This document shows, in pieces, positions 1 to 7,300 of a DNA stretch of 64,000 bases. Position 1 is the first letter of the stretch; each line of letters opens with the position of its first letter. Below the pieces are notes generated by a model that made no database searches, was not told the origin of the DNA, and saw only the letters and a program-made list of their open reading frames with translations. The DNA is from Collinsella aerofaciens (lineage in GTDB: Bacteria; Actinomycetota; Coriobacteriia; Coriobacteriales; Coriobacteriaceae): contig NZ_JADNHZ010000002.1 of the NCBI RefSeq assembly GCF_015554145.1, positions 105,698-169,697 of the forward strand. The letters are read 5' to 3'. The position numbers and the translations under genes were made by a program.

Positions 1-44
1 TAACCATAGGTGTTGCTGTCACCAAAGCATAGAACGTTTTTCAT
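1..44 (-). CDS. SGNH/GDSL-type hydrolase, 5' end only
   Basis: Only the first 14 codons are in the window. They read MKNVLCFGDSNTYG, which contains the block I GDSN motif of SGNH hydrolases with the nucleophilic serine. The family includes small esterases, arylesterases and acetylxylan esterases, so the substrate cannot be told from this fragment. A GGGGAG ribosome binding site lies six bases upstream of the ATG. The gene continues off the left edge. It is in the same direction as the next gene but separated from it by a terminator. Confidence 0.75.
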   Translation of the reverse strand, partial: MKNVLCFGDSNTYG

Positions 45-60
45 CGTAAGCTCCCCACTC

Positions 61-94
61 AATAAAAAGCCGACGGGAGCAGCCCCCGTCGGCT
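61..94 (-). terminator. Rho-independent terminator after the PARG-like gene
   Basis: A 10-bp stem (68-77 with 85-94) is followed on the minus strand by a run of Ts at 64-68. It lies just past the stop codon at 120 and ahead of the SGNH hydrolase start. Confidence 0.85.
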
Positions 95-119
95 CGGTAT
101 ATCGCATCACGCGCACCGT

Positions 120-1253
120 TTACAGGTACTTGCGCCAGTCGTCGTCATCCTCGTCATCCTCGGCAGCGGCCTGAGCCTGCTCGGCGGCACGGGCGGCTGC
201 GGTGCGGGCGGCAACCTGAGCATAGGACTCCTCGTTGCGCTCGGGGAAGTTTGCCAGCACGTGCTCGAACTTGGCGAAGTCCTCGTCCCAGCGCGTAGAG
301 GGCACGGCAAAGAAGACCTGCTTGACCTTGAAGTCGCCCGACGCGAGCTCCCTGCGGAAGAGCTCGGCCACGGCCTCGGCATCAAAGCCGTTGTTGTCGC
401 AGCCCCAAGCACCCAGCACGAGCTTCTCGCGACCAAGCTCATCGCAGATGGCGAGCACAAAGCGAATGCGGTCGCGCAGGGCATCCAGCAGAGCATCGTC
501 GCTCACGCGATACTCCTGGCGGGCGCGCCTAACGTTGGGCGCGGCGGCCACGATCACGTCGGCGTATGCATGCACGTGGTTGCGGTCGAAGCGCACCGCA
601 GGCACCACCAGGGCGCGGTTACGATAGAGCTCGCAGTTGATGTTGCGGCAACGGTTCTCGCCGTACCACTTACGCTGCTTATCGAGAACGTTGTACAGAT
701 ACGAATCGGCGCACAGCGTGGCCTCCTGGCCCAGATAACCCTGAATATATCCACCGCCCGGATTGGTAAACGAGGCAAAGGCGAGCACGGCCATGTCGCA
801 GAACTGCGCATAGCCGCGACCGTTATCGAGGATTGCCTGCGTGGCGGAGGCATCAAGCACAGTGACCTCGGGCAGGACCGGAGCGGGCTCCTCAGCAGGC
901 GCGGACTCAGCTTCGGCGATTTCCTCGGCAGGCTCCTCGACGGGCTCGGGCGCCGCCTCGGTCTCGGGCGCCGCCTCGACCTCGGCAGTCTCCGCGTTCT
1001 CGACGTCCTCGGCGACCTGCTCTTCGGCGGCCACAGCACTCTGAACCTTGGCCTTCATCGCCGCGACAAAGCCGGCAGGCATACCGTCAAACTCGCGAAC
1101 ACCGGCAAGCGAACGCTCGATATCCTTGGCGCACGCTTCGGACACAGTTGCCACGTGACGCTCGGCGGCCTTGGCACGGGCCTCGCGCTTGGGATTGGGC
1201 TGACCCGCTCGGTTGGACCTGCGGTTACGGTTCCTGTTGTCGACGTCTGCCAT
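120..1253 (-). CDS. TIGR02452-type PARG-like macrodomain protein with altered catalytic motif
   Basis: 377 residues. The C-terminal part from about residue 130 resembles the bacterial poly(ADP-ribose) glycohydrolase/TIGR02452 family, which removes ADP-ribose from proteins. The loop NPGGGYIQGYLGQEATLC (residues 164-181) fits the family pattern GGG-x(6-8)-QEE, except that the last glutamate is alanine (Q176-E177-A178). In characterised PARGs the second glutamate of the pair is the catalytic acid, so this protein may bind ADP-ribose without hydrolysing it, or use E177. Residues about 76-127 form a low-complexity Ala/Glu/Pro-rich linker after a basic N terminus. The gene appears to be transcribed alone and has its own terminator. 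Confidence 0.75.
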   Translation of the reverse strand: MADVDNRNRNRRSNRAGQPNPKREARAKAAERHVATVSEACAKDIERSLAGVREFDGMPAGFVAAMKAKVQSAVAAEEQVAEDVENAETAEVEAAPETEAAPEPVEEPAEEIAEAESAPAEEPAPVLPEVTVLDASATQAILDNGRGYAQFCDMAVLAFASFTNPGGGYIQGYLGQEATLCADSYLYNVLDKQRKWYGENRCRNINCELYRNRALVVPAVRFDRNHVHAYADVIVAAAPNVRRARQEYRVSDDALLDALRDRIRFVLAICDELGREKLVLGAWGCDNNGFDAEAVAELFRRELASGDFKVKQVFFAVPSTRWDEDFAKFEHVLANFPERNEESYAQVAARTAAARAAEQAQAAAEDDEDDDDWRKYL

Positions 1254-1318
1254 ACGTGGCCACCTTTCCTGTCGCTGCCGCTATCGGCTTTTCCCATCCA
1301 TGATACCCCGCCGCGTAC

Positions 1319-1347
1319 AAAAAAGACGGCCCCGAAGGATCGCCTTT
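1319..1347 (-). terminator. Terminator hairpin after the Bax-inhibitor-like gene
   Basis: On the minus strand, GGCGATCC, a UUCG tetraloop and GGGCCGTC form a hairpin with one internal mismatch, followed by six Ts. It lies between the stop at 1394 and the next gene. Confidence 0.6.
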
Positions 1348-1393
1348 CACATCGTTTTACCGCGTCCGACAAGAAACGCTGCAATCCCCCGCG

Positions 1394-2089
1394 CTAGTCG
1401 CGACGACCGAGGATGTTCAGGATGCGCAGGAACACGTTGATAATGTCCACGAACAGATTGGACGCCATGAGCACGGCGTTGGGCAGCGTGGGCGGCACCG
1501 TCGTTGCCACATAGGTGTCGTAGCCGATGAAGCCGGCGAACACCACGATCACGATCAGGTCGGTGATGGACTGCGAAACGCCCATGAACATCAGCACGAT
1601 CTCGACCAGAATCGTGGCAAGCAGGATGCCAAAACCAATGCCATACACACGCTGGAAGAACTTGGGGAAGGTCACGCCCAGCGCACCAAAGACAAAGGTG
1701 ATGGCGGCCGTGGCGATAAAGGCGGTGTTAATGGTAGGCAGGTCGTAGTTGGCAAGACCAAACGACGCCGTCAGGCCAAAGGTGCTCGCAAAGACCACGT
1801 AGCCCACGAGTGACAGGCCCACGGACTGTTTGCTGGCAGCAGCCGACATCATGACCATGCCGACGATGGTCAAAATAAATGAGCCAAAGACCAGCGGCAA
1901 AGCGGCGCCGCTCATCATCATGCGCGCAAACGACATGGTGCTCGTAAAGTAAACACCGGCGCCCATGGCGCAAAAGCCCAAAAAGATCAGAGCAGACATG
2001 ACAAGGTTGTACGCGCGCGGCGACATCTCCTTGGCACGGCTTGCGCCGGTCTCGATGGGGCCATTCTGATAGCCCTGGATATCGTTCAT
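1394..2089 (-). CDS. Bax inhibitor-1/YccA family membrane protein
   Basis: 231 residues with about seven hydrophobic segments after a 25-residue polar N terminus, matching the BI-1/UPF0005 family (E. coli YccA and YbhL, B. subtilis YetJ). Family members are pH-sensitive calcium-leak channels or modulators of membrane proteases. The C-terminal pattern, a last helix followed by LRILNILGRRD, is typical. The start is the ATG at 2089, preceded by GAAAGGACGAAATT. It has no functional partner beside it and appears monocistronic. Family assignment is solid; the physiological role is not known from sequence. Confidence 0.85.
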   Translation of the reverse strand: MNDIQGYQNGPIETGASRAKEMSPRAYNLVMSALIFLGFCAMGAGVYFTSTMSFARMMMSGAALPLVFGSFILTIVGMVMMSAAASKQSVGLSLVGYVVFASTFGLTASFGLANYDLPTINTAFIATAAITFVFGALGVTFPKFFQRVYGIGFGILLATILVEIVLMFMGVSQSITDLIVIVVFAGFIGYDTYVATTVPPTLPNAVLMASNLFVDIINVFLRILNILGRRD

Positions 2090-2169
2090 AATTTCGTCCT
2101 TTCAAAAAGCACCGCGACGGCGCCGTAGCTGACAAGTTTCCTGCCATTGTACCCGAACGCCACGCGTTC

Positions 2170-2508
2170 TTACCTGCGGCGCTCGCTCTCGAGTGTTCGG
2201 TCGAACGCCCACACCCACCAACGCATCACGTGTGCCTGCGAGCCGTCCGCCCGCTCGCGCGTCTGGTCCTCCAGATACAACTCGGTCGCGTGCCCGCCAA
2301 AACGCACCTTATAGGTTGCCGTACGAATGCCGTGAACCGTCAGGCCAAACCCAGTGGTCGAGACAATCTCGTCAATCGTAAAGCAACGACCGTCGACCCA
2401 GCAGACGGTGACCGGCACGACCTGTCCGCCCGCGAGGATGCGAGCCACGACGTCCACATACTGCTTGTGCACGCGCCGAGTTTTGCCATCTGTCTGTCGA
2501 TATTCCAT
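2170..2508 (-). CDS. Conserved hypothetical protein, 112 residues
   Basis: A small soluble protein of about 112 residues with alternating hydrophobic and charged strands (VPVTVCWVDGRCFTIDEI) and a Trp-rich end (MRWWVWAFDRTLE), which suggests a compact beta-rich fold. I do not recognise a named domain. The start is uncertain. The ATG at 2508 has a GGAGG only one base upstream, which is too close. An in-frame ATG at 2595 would add 29 residues but has no ribosome site, so the conserved-looking part from VHKQYVDVV onward is the safest coding portion. Confidence 0.6.
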   Translation of the reverse strand: MEYRQTDGKTRRVHKQYVDVVARILAGGQVVPVTVCWVDGRCFTIDEIVSTTGFGLTVHGIRTATYKVRFGGHATELYLEDQTRERADGSQAHVMRWWVWAFDRTLESERRR

Positions 2509-2696
2509 GCCTCCTATTATCGAACGCATGTTTGCATGTTGTAAAGCGAACAGGCTGTGGTTTTGGGGTGTTGGGGCGCGCGCACGTGTCCTCATGGTGT
2601 GTTAGCAAAAAGAACACCCACGGTCAACAGGGCTAATATTCATTTTTAGTGCCAAAAAATTCACTGCTCCCATCAGAACTCGGTAAAGAAACCCGC

Positions 2697-2728
2697 AGGA
2701 GGTGATACGATTTATCATGTTTCTGTAA
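2697..2728 (+). promoter_or_regulatory. Strong Shine-Dalgarno with a three-codon ORF ahead of pit
   Basis: AGGAGGTGAT (2697-2706) is a full complement to the 16S rRNA tail. The next ATG (2717) opens a reading frame MFL-stop ending at 2728. This ATG is in frame with the pit start at 2759, fourteen codons downstream, where the ribosome site is weak (GAGAAAG). It may be a leader or start-stop element, or a pit start lost to the TAA at codon 4. The Shine-Dalgarno to ATG distance is rather long, so this is tentative. Confidence 0.35.
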
Positions 2729-2758
2729 CGTGCCTGCAAACTTCGAGAAAGCCCATAT

Positions 2759-3808
2759 ATGGACGTAACGTTCTCAACCTTCCTCGGCCAACTTGTGTCG
2801 AACCCAGTCCTTGCCGTCACCGTGATCCTCGCGCTCGGCGCCATCTTCGTCAATGGATGGACCGACGCACCCAACGCCATCGCGACCTGCGTCACTACGC
2901 GTTGCATGCCCGCCCGCGCCGCTATTCTCATGAGTGCCGCATTCAACTTCCTTGGCGTGCTCATCATGACGCACTTTAACGCGAGCGTCGCCAACACCAT
3001 CTCCCATATTGTCGACTTTGGCGGAAACAGCACCATGGCGCTCGCCTGTCTGTGCGCGGCGCTGTTCTCCATCGTCGTCTACGGCGCCACAGCGTCGCGT
3101 TTTGGCATCCCCACCTCGCAAAGCCACAGCCTTATCGCCGGCCTGACCGGTGCCGCCATCGCCCTCGGCGGTGCGAGCAGCGTCAACGTCCACGAGTGGA
3201 TGAAGGTCATCTACGGCCTGGCGCTCTCCATCGGTCTGGGCTTTGTCATGGGCTGGGTCCTGTGCAAGCTCGTCTCGATTCTTTTCGCCGCCGCCAACAG
3301 GCGACGTGCCAATGTCTTCTTTAAATACGCTCAGATCGCGAGCGCTGCGGCCATGAGCTTTATGCACGGCGCGCAGGATGGACAGAAGTTCATCGGCGTG
3401 CTCTTTTTAGGCGTGGCCTTTGCCAGCGGCCAGACGAGCGTCGGCGATGCCGGCATCCCCATCTGGATTATGCTGCTATGCTCGGCCACCATGGGCATCG
3501 GCACCAGCGTGGGCGGCGAGCGCATCATCAAGTCCGTTGGCCAGAGCATGGTCAAGCTCGAAAAGTACCAGGGCTTCTCCGCCGACCTGGCGGGCGCCGC
3601 GAACCTGCTGCTTGCCACCCTTACCGGCATCCCCGTGTCCTCCACGCACATCAAGACCTGCGCCATCATGGGCGTCGGTGCCGTCAAACGCCTCTCGGCC
3701 ATCAACTTCGGCGTCGTCAAGGACATGATGTTCACCTGGTTCTTCACCTTCCCCGCCTGCGGACTCATCAGCTTTGTCATGGCCAAGCTGTTCATGATGT
3801 TCATCTAG
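2759..3808 (+). CDS. pit: PiT family low-affinity inorganic phosphate transporter
   Basis: 349 residues, strongly hydrophobic, with the duplicated PiT signature: NGWTDAPNAIAT at residues 32-43 and a second half containing VSSTHIKT near residue 293. PiT proteins are metal-phosphate:cation symporters in the cytoplasmic membrane. The DUF47 gene 67 bases downstream on the same strand is the usual partner and is probably cotranscribed. The chosen start gives the normal family length, although the ribosome site is weak and a stronger one lies further upstream (see 2697-2728). With pstSCAB in the same window, the cell has both low- and high-affinity phosphate uptake. Confidence 0.93.
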   Translation: MDVTFSTFLGQLVSNPVLAVTVILALGAIFVNGWTDAPNAIATCVTTRCMPARAAILMSAAFNFLGVLIMTHFNASVANTISHIVDFGGNSTMALACLCAALFSIVVYGATASRFGIPTSQSHSLIAGLTGAAIALGGASSVNVHEWMKVIYGLALSIGLGFVMGWVLCKLVSILFAAANRRRANVFFKYAQIASAAAMSFMHGAQDGQKFIGVLFLGVAFASGQTSVGDAGIPIWIMLLCSATMGIGTSVGGERIIKSVGQSMVKLEKYQGFSADLAGAANLLLATLTGIPVSSTHIKTCAIMGVGAVKRLSAINFGVVKDMMFTWFFTFPACGLISFVMAKLFMMFI

Positions 3809-3875
3809 TCAAACCGAACGTCCATCCGGACCGTAACACCTCGCCCACCCGTCTTCGCCTCGAAAGGACCCACTC

Positions 3876-4499
3876 ATGGCAAAGAAACCCGATTCGTTCT
3901 ACTTTGACAACTACGTCGCCTGCGCCGACCTCGCCGTCCAGGCCGCCGAGCTGCTTACCAAGATTTTCGAGAACTTCGATCCCGCAAAGATTCACGATAT
4001 GCTCGACAAGATGCATGCGATCGAGCATGCGGCCGACAAGAAGCACCATGAGCTTGAGGACGCCCTGCTCACCGCCTTTATCACCCCGCTTGAGCGCGAG
4101 GATCTGGACCTGATGAGCTGCTCGCTCGACACCGTGCTCGACCGCATCGAGGGCGTCGTGCAGCGCGTCTACTTCACCAACATCCAGAGCATCCATCCCG
4201 ATGCCATCGTGATCGCCCACAAGGTGACCGACGCCTGCCGCGCCATGAAAGACCTGATGGTCGAGCTGCCTAACTACCGCAAGTCCAAAACGCTGCGCGA
4301 GCTCGTCATCCAGATCAACACCATCGAGTCCGAGGCCGACGAGCTCTATATCAACGCCATGCGTAACCTGCACGTTAACGGCAAGGACCCGCTCGAGGTC
4401 ATCGCTTGGCGTGACGTGTACGCCTTCCTGGAGTACTGCGCCGACTGCTGCGAGAATGTGGCCGATGTCGTGGATTCGATTGTCATGAAGAACAGTTAA
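3876..4499 (+). CDS. DUF47 (TIGR00153) PhoU-like Pit accessory protein
   Basis: 207 residues, almost entirely helical, with the DUF47/PhoU-related pattern of a long antiparallel helical bundle (for example HDMLDKMHAIEHAADKKHHE and VLDRIEGVVQRVYF). DUF47 proteins are encoded next to pit genes and modulate phosphate transport, probably by binding metal clusters like PhoU. The start at 3876 follows AAAGGA at a good distance. It is the last gene of a two-gene pit operon, followed by a long palindrome at 4520-4603. Confidence 0.9.
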   Translation: MAKKPDSFYFDNYVACADLAVQAAELLTKIFENFDPAKIHDMLDKMHAIEHAADKKHHELEDALLTAFITPLEREDLDLMSCSLDTVLDRIEGVVQRVYFTNIQSIHPDAIVIAHKVTDACRAMKDLMVELPNYRKSKTLRELVIQINTIESEADELYINAMRNLHVNGKDPLEVIAWRDVYAFLEYCADCCENVADVVDSIVMKNS

Positions 4500-4519
4500 T
4501 TGGGGGCACCCGTCCCACC

Positions 4520-4603
4520 GGCGAAGGCCCGGCACCTATTTGCTTTCTCACTCCGGCTGCATGGCAGAGTCGTTCGAAAGTAAATAGGTGTCGGGCCTTC
4601 GCC
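4520..4603. repeat. Long intergenic palindrome (28-bp arms)
   Basis: Arms 4520-4547 and 4576-4603 are complementary over 28 bp with only scattered mismatches, and enclose a 28-nt centre containing a small CTGC-ATG-GCAG hairpin. It follows the pit-DUF47 operon and may serve as its terminator, although there is no T run. It resembles in size the palindromes at 29449, 34514 and 43327/44810. A second weaker inverted repeat (CCACCATTG 4611-4619 with CAATGGTGG 4645-4653) follows before the nitroreductase. Confidence 0.85.
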
Positions 4604-4782
4604 TTAGGTACCACCATTGGGAACCTTGACTGATAGTTATGGTGCAATGGTGGTTTGGCTGAAGGGACCTTTGGTACTCGTTCGGACACTTTGGCCCTTG
4701 ATGAGCGTTTGGCTGATTGCTGCTTTGGGTACTCTTTGGGTTACTTTTGGTTTGTTTGATTTTTAATTTTAGGAGGGCTTGT

Positions 4783-5313
4783 ATGTCTTATTTGGATCTG
4801 GCTCGGGGTCGGTATTCTTGTCGCGAGTTTGAGGATCGTTCTGTTGAGCAGTCGGTAGTGGATGCCATTGTTGAGGCGGGGCGGATTGCTCCTTCTGCTT
4901 GTAATAATCATCCAGCCCGTGTGATGGTGCTGGATACGCCTGAGCTGTTGGAGAAGGCTGCTGCTTGTCAGCCTCGGTTTGCTCGTGATGGGTCTATCTT
5001 TGGAGCTCCGCTTGTCTTCCTTATTTGCAGCGTTACCGATGATGCTTGGGTGCGCCCGTATGACCAGATGAATTCCAGTGAAATCGATACGTCCATCGTG
5101 TGCGACCAGATGATGATGGAGGCCACCGAGCAGGGCCTGGGAACGTGCTGGGTATGCCATTTTAAGCCTGAGGTGGCACAGGAGCAGTTCAATCTGCCCA
5201 AGGGCGTCTATCCCTATCACATGCTCGTCTGTGGCTATCCCGCCGACCACATCGCCGATCCCGAGCATCGCGAGGCCCGCACTATTCCCCTCTCCAACTT
5301 CCTCCTCAAGTAG
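4783..5313 (+). CDS. Nitroreductase family protein
   Basis: 176 residues with the FMN-binding nitroreductase fold: N-terminal RYSCREFEDRSV, the helix RIAPSACNNHPARV, and a C-terminal GLGTCWVCHF segment. These enzymes use NAD(P)H to reduce nitro compounds, flavins or quinones; the substrate is unknown. The start ATG at 4783 has AGGAGGG six bases upstream. Roughly the first 85 codons and the T/G-rich upstream region use many T-ending codons (ggt, gct, tct), whereas the second half has the C/G-ending codons typical of the window, suggesting a recombined or recently imported 5' half. A terminator follows at 5357-5400. Confidence 0.85.
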   Translation: MSYLDLARGRYSCREFEDRSVEQSVVDAIVEAGRIAPSACNNHPARVMVLDTPELLEKAAACQPRFARDGSIFGAPLVFLICSVTDDAWVRPYDQMNSSEIDTSIVCDQMMMEATEQGLGTCWVCHFKPEVAQEQFNLPKGVYPYHMLVCGYPADHIADPEHREARTIPLSNFLLK

Positions 5314-5356
5314 TTTTTAGACATACCTTAAAAACTACCTTTTACCACGCGCCCTT

Positions 5357-5400
5357 CGCCGAGTTCTGTCCTATCGCATGCAGAGCTCGGCGTTTTGTTT
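5357..5400 (+). terminator. Terminator of the nitroreductase gene
   Basis: CGCCGAGTTCTG (5357-5368) pairs with CAGAGCTCGGCG (5381-5392) with one wobble, followed by TTTTGTTT. Confidence 0.85.
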
Positions 5401-5420
5401 CCCAACCCGTATACAGCCAC

Positions 5421-5448
5421 AAAAAAGGAGCCCGCAGGTGCGAGTTCC
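5421..5448 (-). terminator. Terminator of the divIVA end of the division cluster
   Basis: On the minus strand GGAACTCGC pairs with GCGGGCTCC (one mismatch, one wobble) and is followed by six Ts. It lies downstream of the divIVA stop and convergent with the nitroreductase terminator. Confidence 0.7.
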
Positions 5449-5478
5449 TCTTAAGGACACTAGATTGTAGCTCTGATG

Positions 5479-6153
5479 CTAGTCCAGGTCGTCGGCGGCA
5501 AAGTTGTCGATCGGGGCGAAGGGATCGGCCACGGGGACAACCGGGTCAGCGACGGGCAGCGGCTCGGCGGGAACAGTCACCGCAGGAGAAGCGGCAGAAC
5601 CGACCGGCGTGGAGGCCATGAGGTCGGCCGGGAAGGAGTTCTGGGCATCGTCCATGAAGTGCTGGATGAGCTTGAGGTACTCGGCCTTGAACTCCTCGCG
5701 GGAAGCCTTGAGACGATCGATTTCCTCGAGCTCGGCCTGCTTCTCGGTCAGAGCCTGGCGGATAACCTCGCGTGCCTTAGCGTCAGCCTCGTTGCGGATA
5801 CGCTCAGCGTTCTCGTTGGCATCGTTGACGATGGTCTCAGCGGTCTGCTGGGCAGCGATCAGGGCAGCGGAAATCTGGCGCTCCTGAGCGGAGAAGTCAG
5901 GGGCGGGAGCAGCCACGGGGGCGGCAGGAACGGCTTGGGCGGTGGCATCCTGAGCCTGGGCAAGCTGAGCCTGCGCATCGGCAAGCTGCTGCTCGGTAGC
6001 AGTCAGGCGACCCTTAAGGTCGACGATCTTAGCGAGCATAGCGTCAACCTCGGAGGACAGCGTCTCCAAGAAGACGTCGACCTCGGCGGGATCGTAGCCA
6101 CGCTTGGCCTCAGAGAAAGTCTGAGCCTGGATGTCTGCAGGGGTAATAGCCAT
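5479..6153 (-). CDS. divIVA: DivIVA domain protein
   Basis: 224 residues. The N-terminal DivIVA domain (residues about 4-60) contains RGYDPAEVDVFL at 18-29, the membrane-curvature-binding and dimerisation segment. Coiled coil follows at about 30-70 and again at 105-170 after an Ala/Pro-rich linker. DivIVA/Wag31 proteins collect at poles and septa and organise wall growth in Gram-positive bacteria. AAGGAGAC lies upstream of the ATG at 6153. It is the last gene of the yggS-sepF-yggT-divIVA group, an arrangement conserved in Actinomycetota and Bacillota, which supports the call. Confidence 0.95.
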   Translation of the reverse strand: MAITPADIQAQTFSEAKRGYDPAEVDVFLETLSSEVDAMLAKIVDLKGRLTATEQQLADAQAQLAQAQDATAQAVPAAPVAAPAPDFSAQERQISAALIAAQQTAETIVNDANENAERIRNEADAKAREVIRQALTEKQAELEEIDRLKASREEFKAEYLKLIQHFMDDAQNSFPADLMASTPVGSAASPAVTVPAEPLPVADPVVPVADPFAPIDNFAADDLD

Positions 6154-6214
6154 AACAAGTCTCCTTTTTCATCGCCTCGGCGCTACACGCCCGACGTAAG
6201 TTACTAAGTCAGTT

Positions 6215-6496
6215 CTATACGAGTATACCTATAAGAAGCTGCAGAACCAGCCTCTGCACCAACTGCAACGCAATAATCGCAACGACCGGCGAAAAATCGA
6301 TACCGCCCATCGGCGGGATGAAACGACGGAACAGGTTGAGCCACGGACCGCACACGCTATCGAGCACCGCAGCAATATCCTGAAGCAAACCACCCTGCTT
6401 CATGGGAATCCACGTCATAAAGCAGTAGACGACAATGAGCGTGGAATAGAAGTTGAACAGCGTGTTGACCAGCTGGACGATAGTGTAGATGTTGAT
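6215..6496 (-). CDS. YggT family membrane protein with a probable non-AUG/GUG/UUG start
   Basis: 93 residues if translation starts at the ATC codon at 6496. The protein has two hydrophobic segments separated by an amphipathic loop (PWLNLFRRFIPPMGG), as in YggT/YlmG proteins linked to nucleoid and septum organisation. The reading frame is open up to the sepF stop (6518) but contains no ATG, GTG or TTG before M27, which would delete the first membrane segment. GAGGAG lies exactly six bases before the ATC, and an ATT lies two codons earlier. I therefore infer initiation at AUC (or AUU). It is 21 bases downstream of sepF. Confidence 0.75.
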   Translation of the reverse strand: MNIYTIVQLVNTLFNFYSTLIVVYCFMTWIPMKQGGLLQDIAAVLDSVCGPWLNLFRRFIPPMGGIDFSPVVAIIALQLVQRLVLQLLIGILV

Positions 6497-6517
6497 GGGA
6501 ATCTCCTCGTCTTGTCT

Positions 6518-7240
6518 TTACTTAAGGTAGCCGTCGGCACGAAGCTTCTTGAGATCGGAATCTTTGACCTCGCAGCCGGCGGGCAGCACCATGAACACGC
6601 GGTCGCCCACCTCCTTGACCGTGGCACCCAGACCGCAGGCAAAGCCGTAAGAGAAGTCCAAGACGCGCTTAGCAACTTCGGTGCGTACGCCCACAAAAAT
6701 CAGTGCGACAGGCTGCTTGGTGCGAACGCGGCGCACCACGGTCTCCACGTCGTCATAGCTCTCGGGGCGCAGGACATAGGCCGGCAGCTGCGGCGTGGCG
6801 TTGATGATATTGCTCGCATAGGCCGAGGCATCACTCGGTGCAGGCGCGGGCGCAGCGGCGGCACGGGCGCGGGTGTTCTCGGCGTAGCTCGACGGCGTGT
6901 CATAGGCACCAGGACGATAACCGCTCGCAACACTGTCCTGCGAGCGCGAAGGCGGGTTATACGTCGTGGCATGGCGGGAGTCATCGCCGACCAGCTGACC
7001 GGAGCGCGTATACACGGCAACCGACTCAGCTTCACCGCGGCGCGTCTGACCAAGCAGGCCGTTGCTCGGCTCGTCTTGGGTGTAGAAGCCCTCGCCCGAA
7101 GCACCGCCGTAGCCGTTGCCCTGATAACTATCGTCATAGCCGTCATCGTAGCCGTAGTCGTCGTCCTGGCCATAACCCTGGTCGTAACCCTGCTGGCCGC
7201 CCAGGTGCATCTTATTTTTAATCTCGTCAAGGAAGCCCAT
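6518..7240 (-). CDS. sepF: Cell division protein SepF
   Basis: 240 residues. The N terminus MGFLDEIKNKMHLG is the short membrane-binding amphipathic helix. A Gly/Tyr/Asp-rich disordered linker runs to about residue 140, and the C-terminal SepF domain follows (from about VLRPESYDDVETVV to the end). SepF binds the FtsZ C terminus and tethers Z-rings to the membrane. It is expected to do FtsA's job here because no ftsA is present in the cluster. The start at 7240 follows GAGAGGA; an in-frame upstream ATG at 7291 lacks a ribosome site. Confidence 0.95.
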   Translation of the reverse strand: MGFLDEIKNKMHLGGQQGYDQGYGQDDDYGYDDGYDDSYQGNGYGGASGEGFYTQDEPSNGLLGQTRRGEAESVAVYTRSGQLVGDDSRHATTYNPPSRSQDSVASGYRPGAYDTPSSYAENTRARAAAAPAPAPSDASAYASNIINATPQLPAYVLRPESYDDVETVVRRVRTKQPVALIFVGVRTEVAKRVLDFSYGFACGLGATVKEVGDRVFMVLPAGCEVKDSDLKKLRADGYLK

Positions 7241-7300
7241 GGTTGTGTCCTCTCGCGGTTTAGTGCAGGCGCCCCGATAATCAGTGCGCACTTCAGAGCC

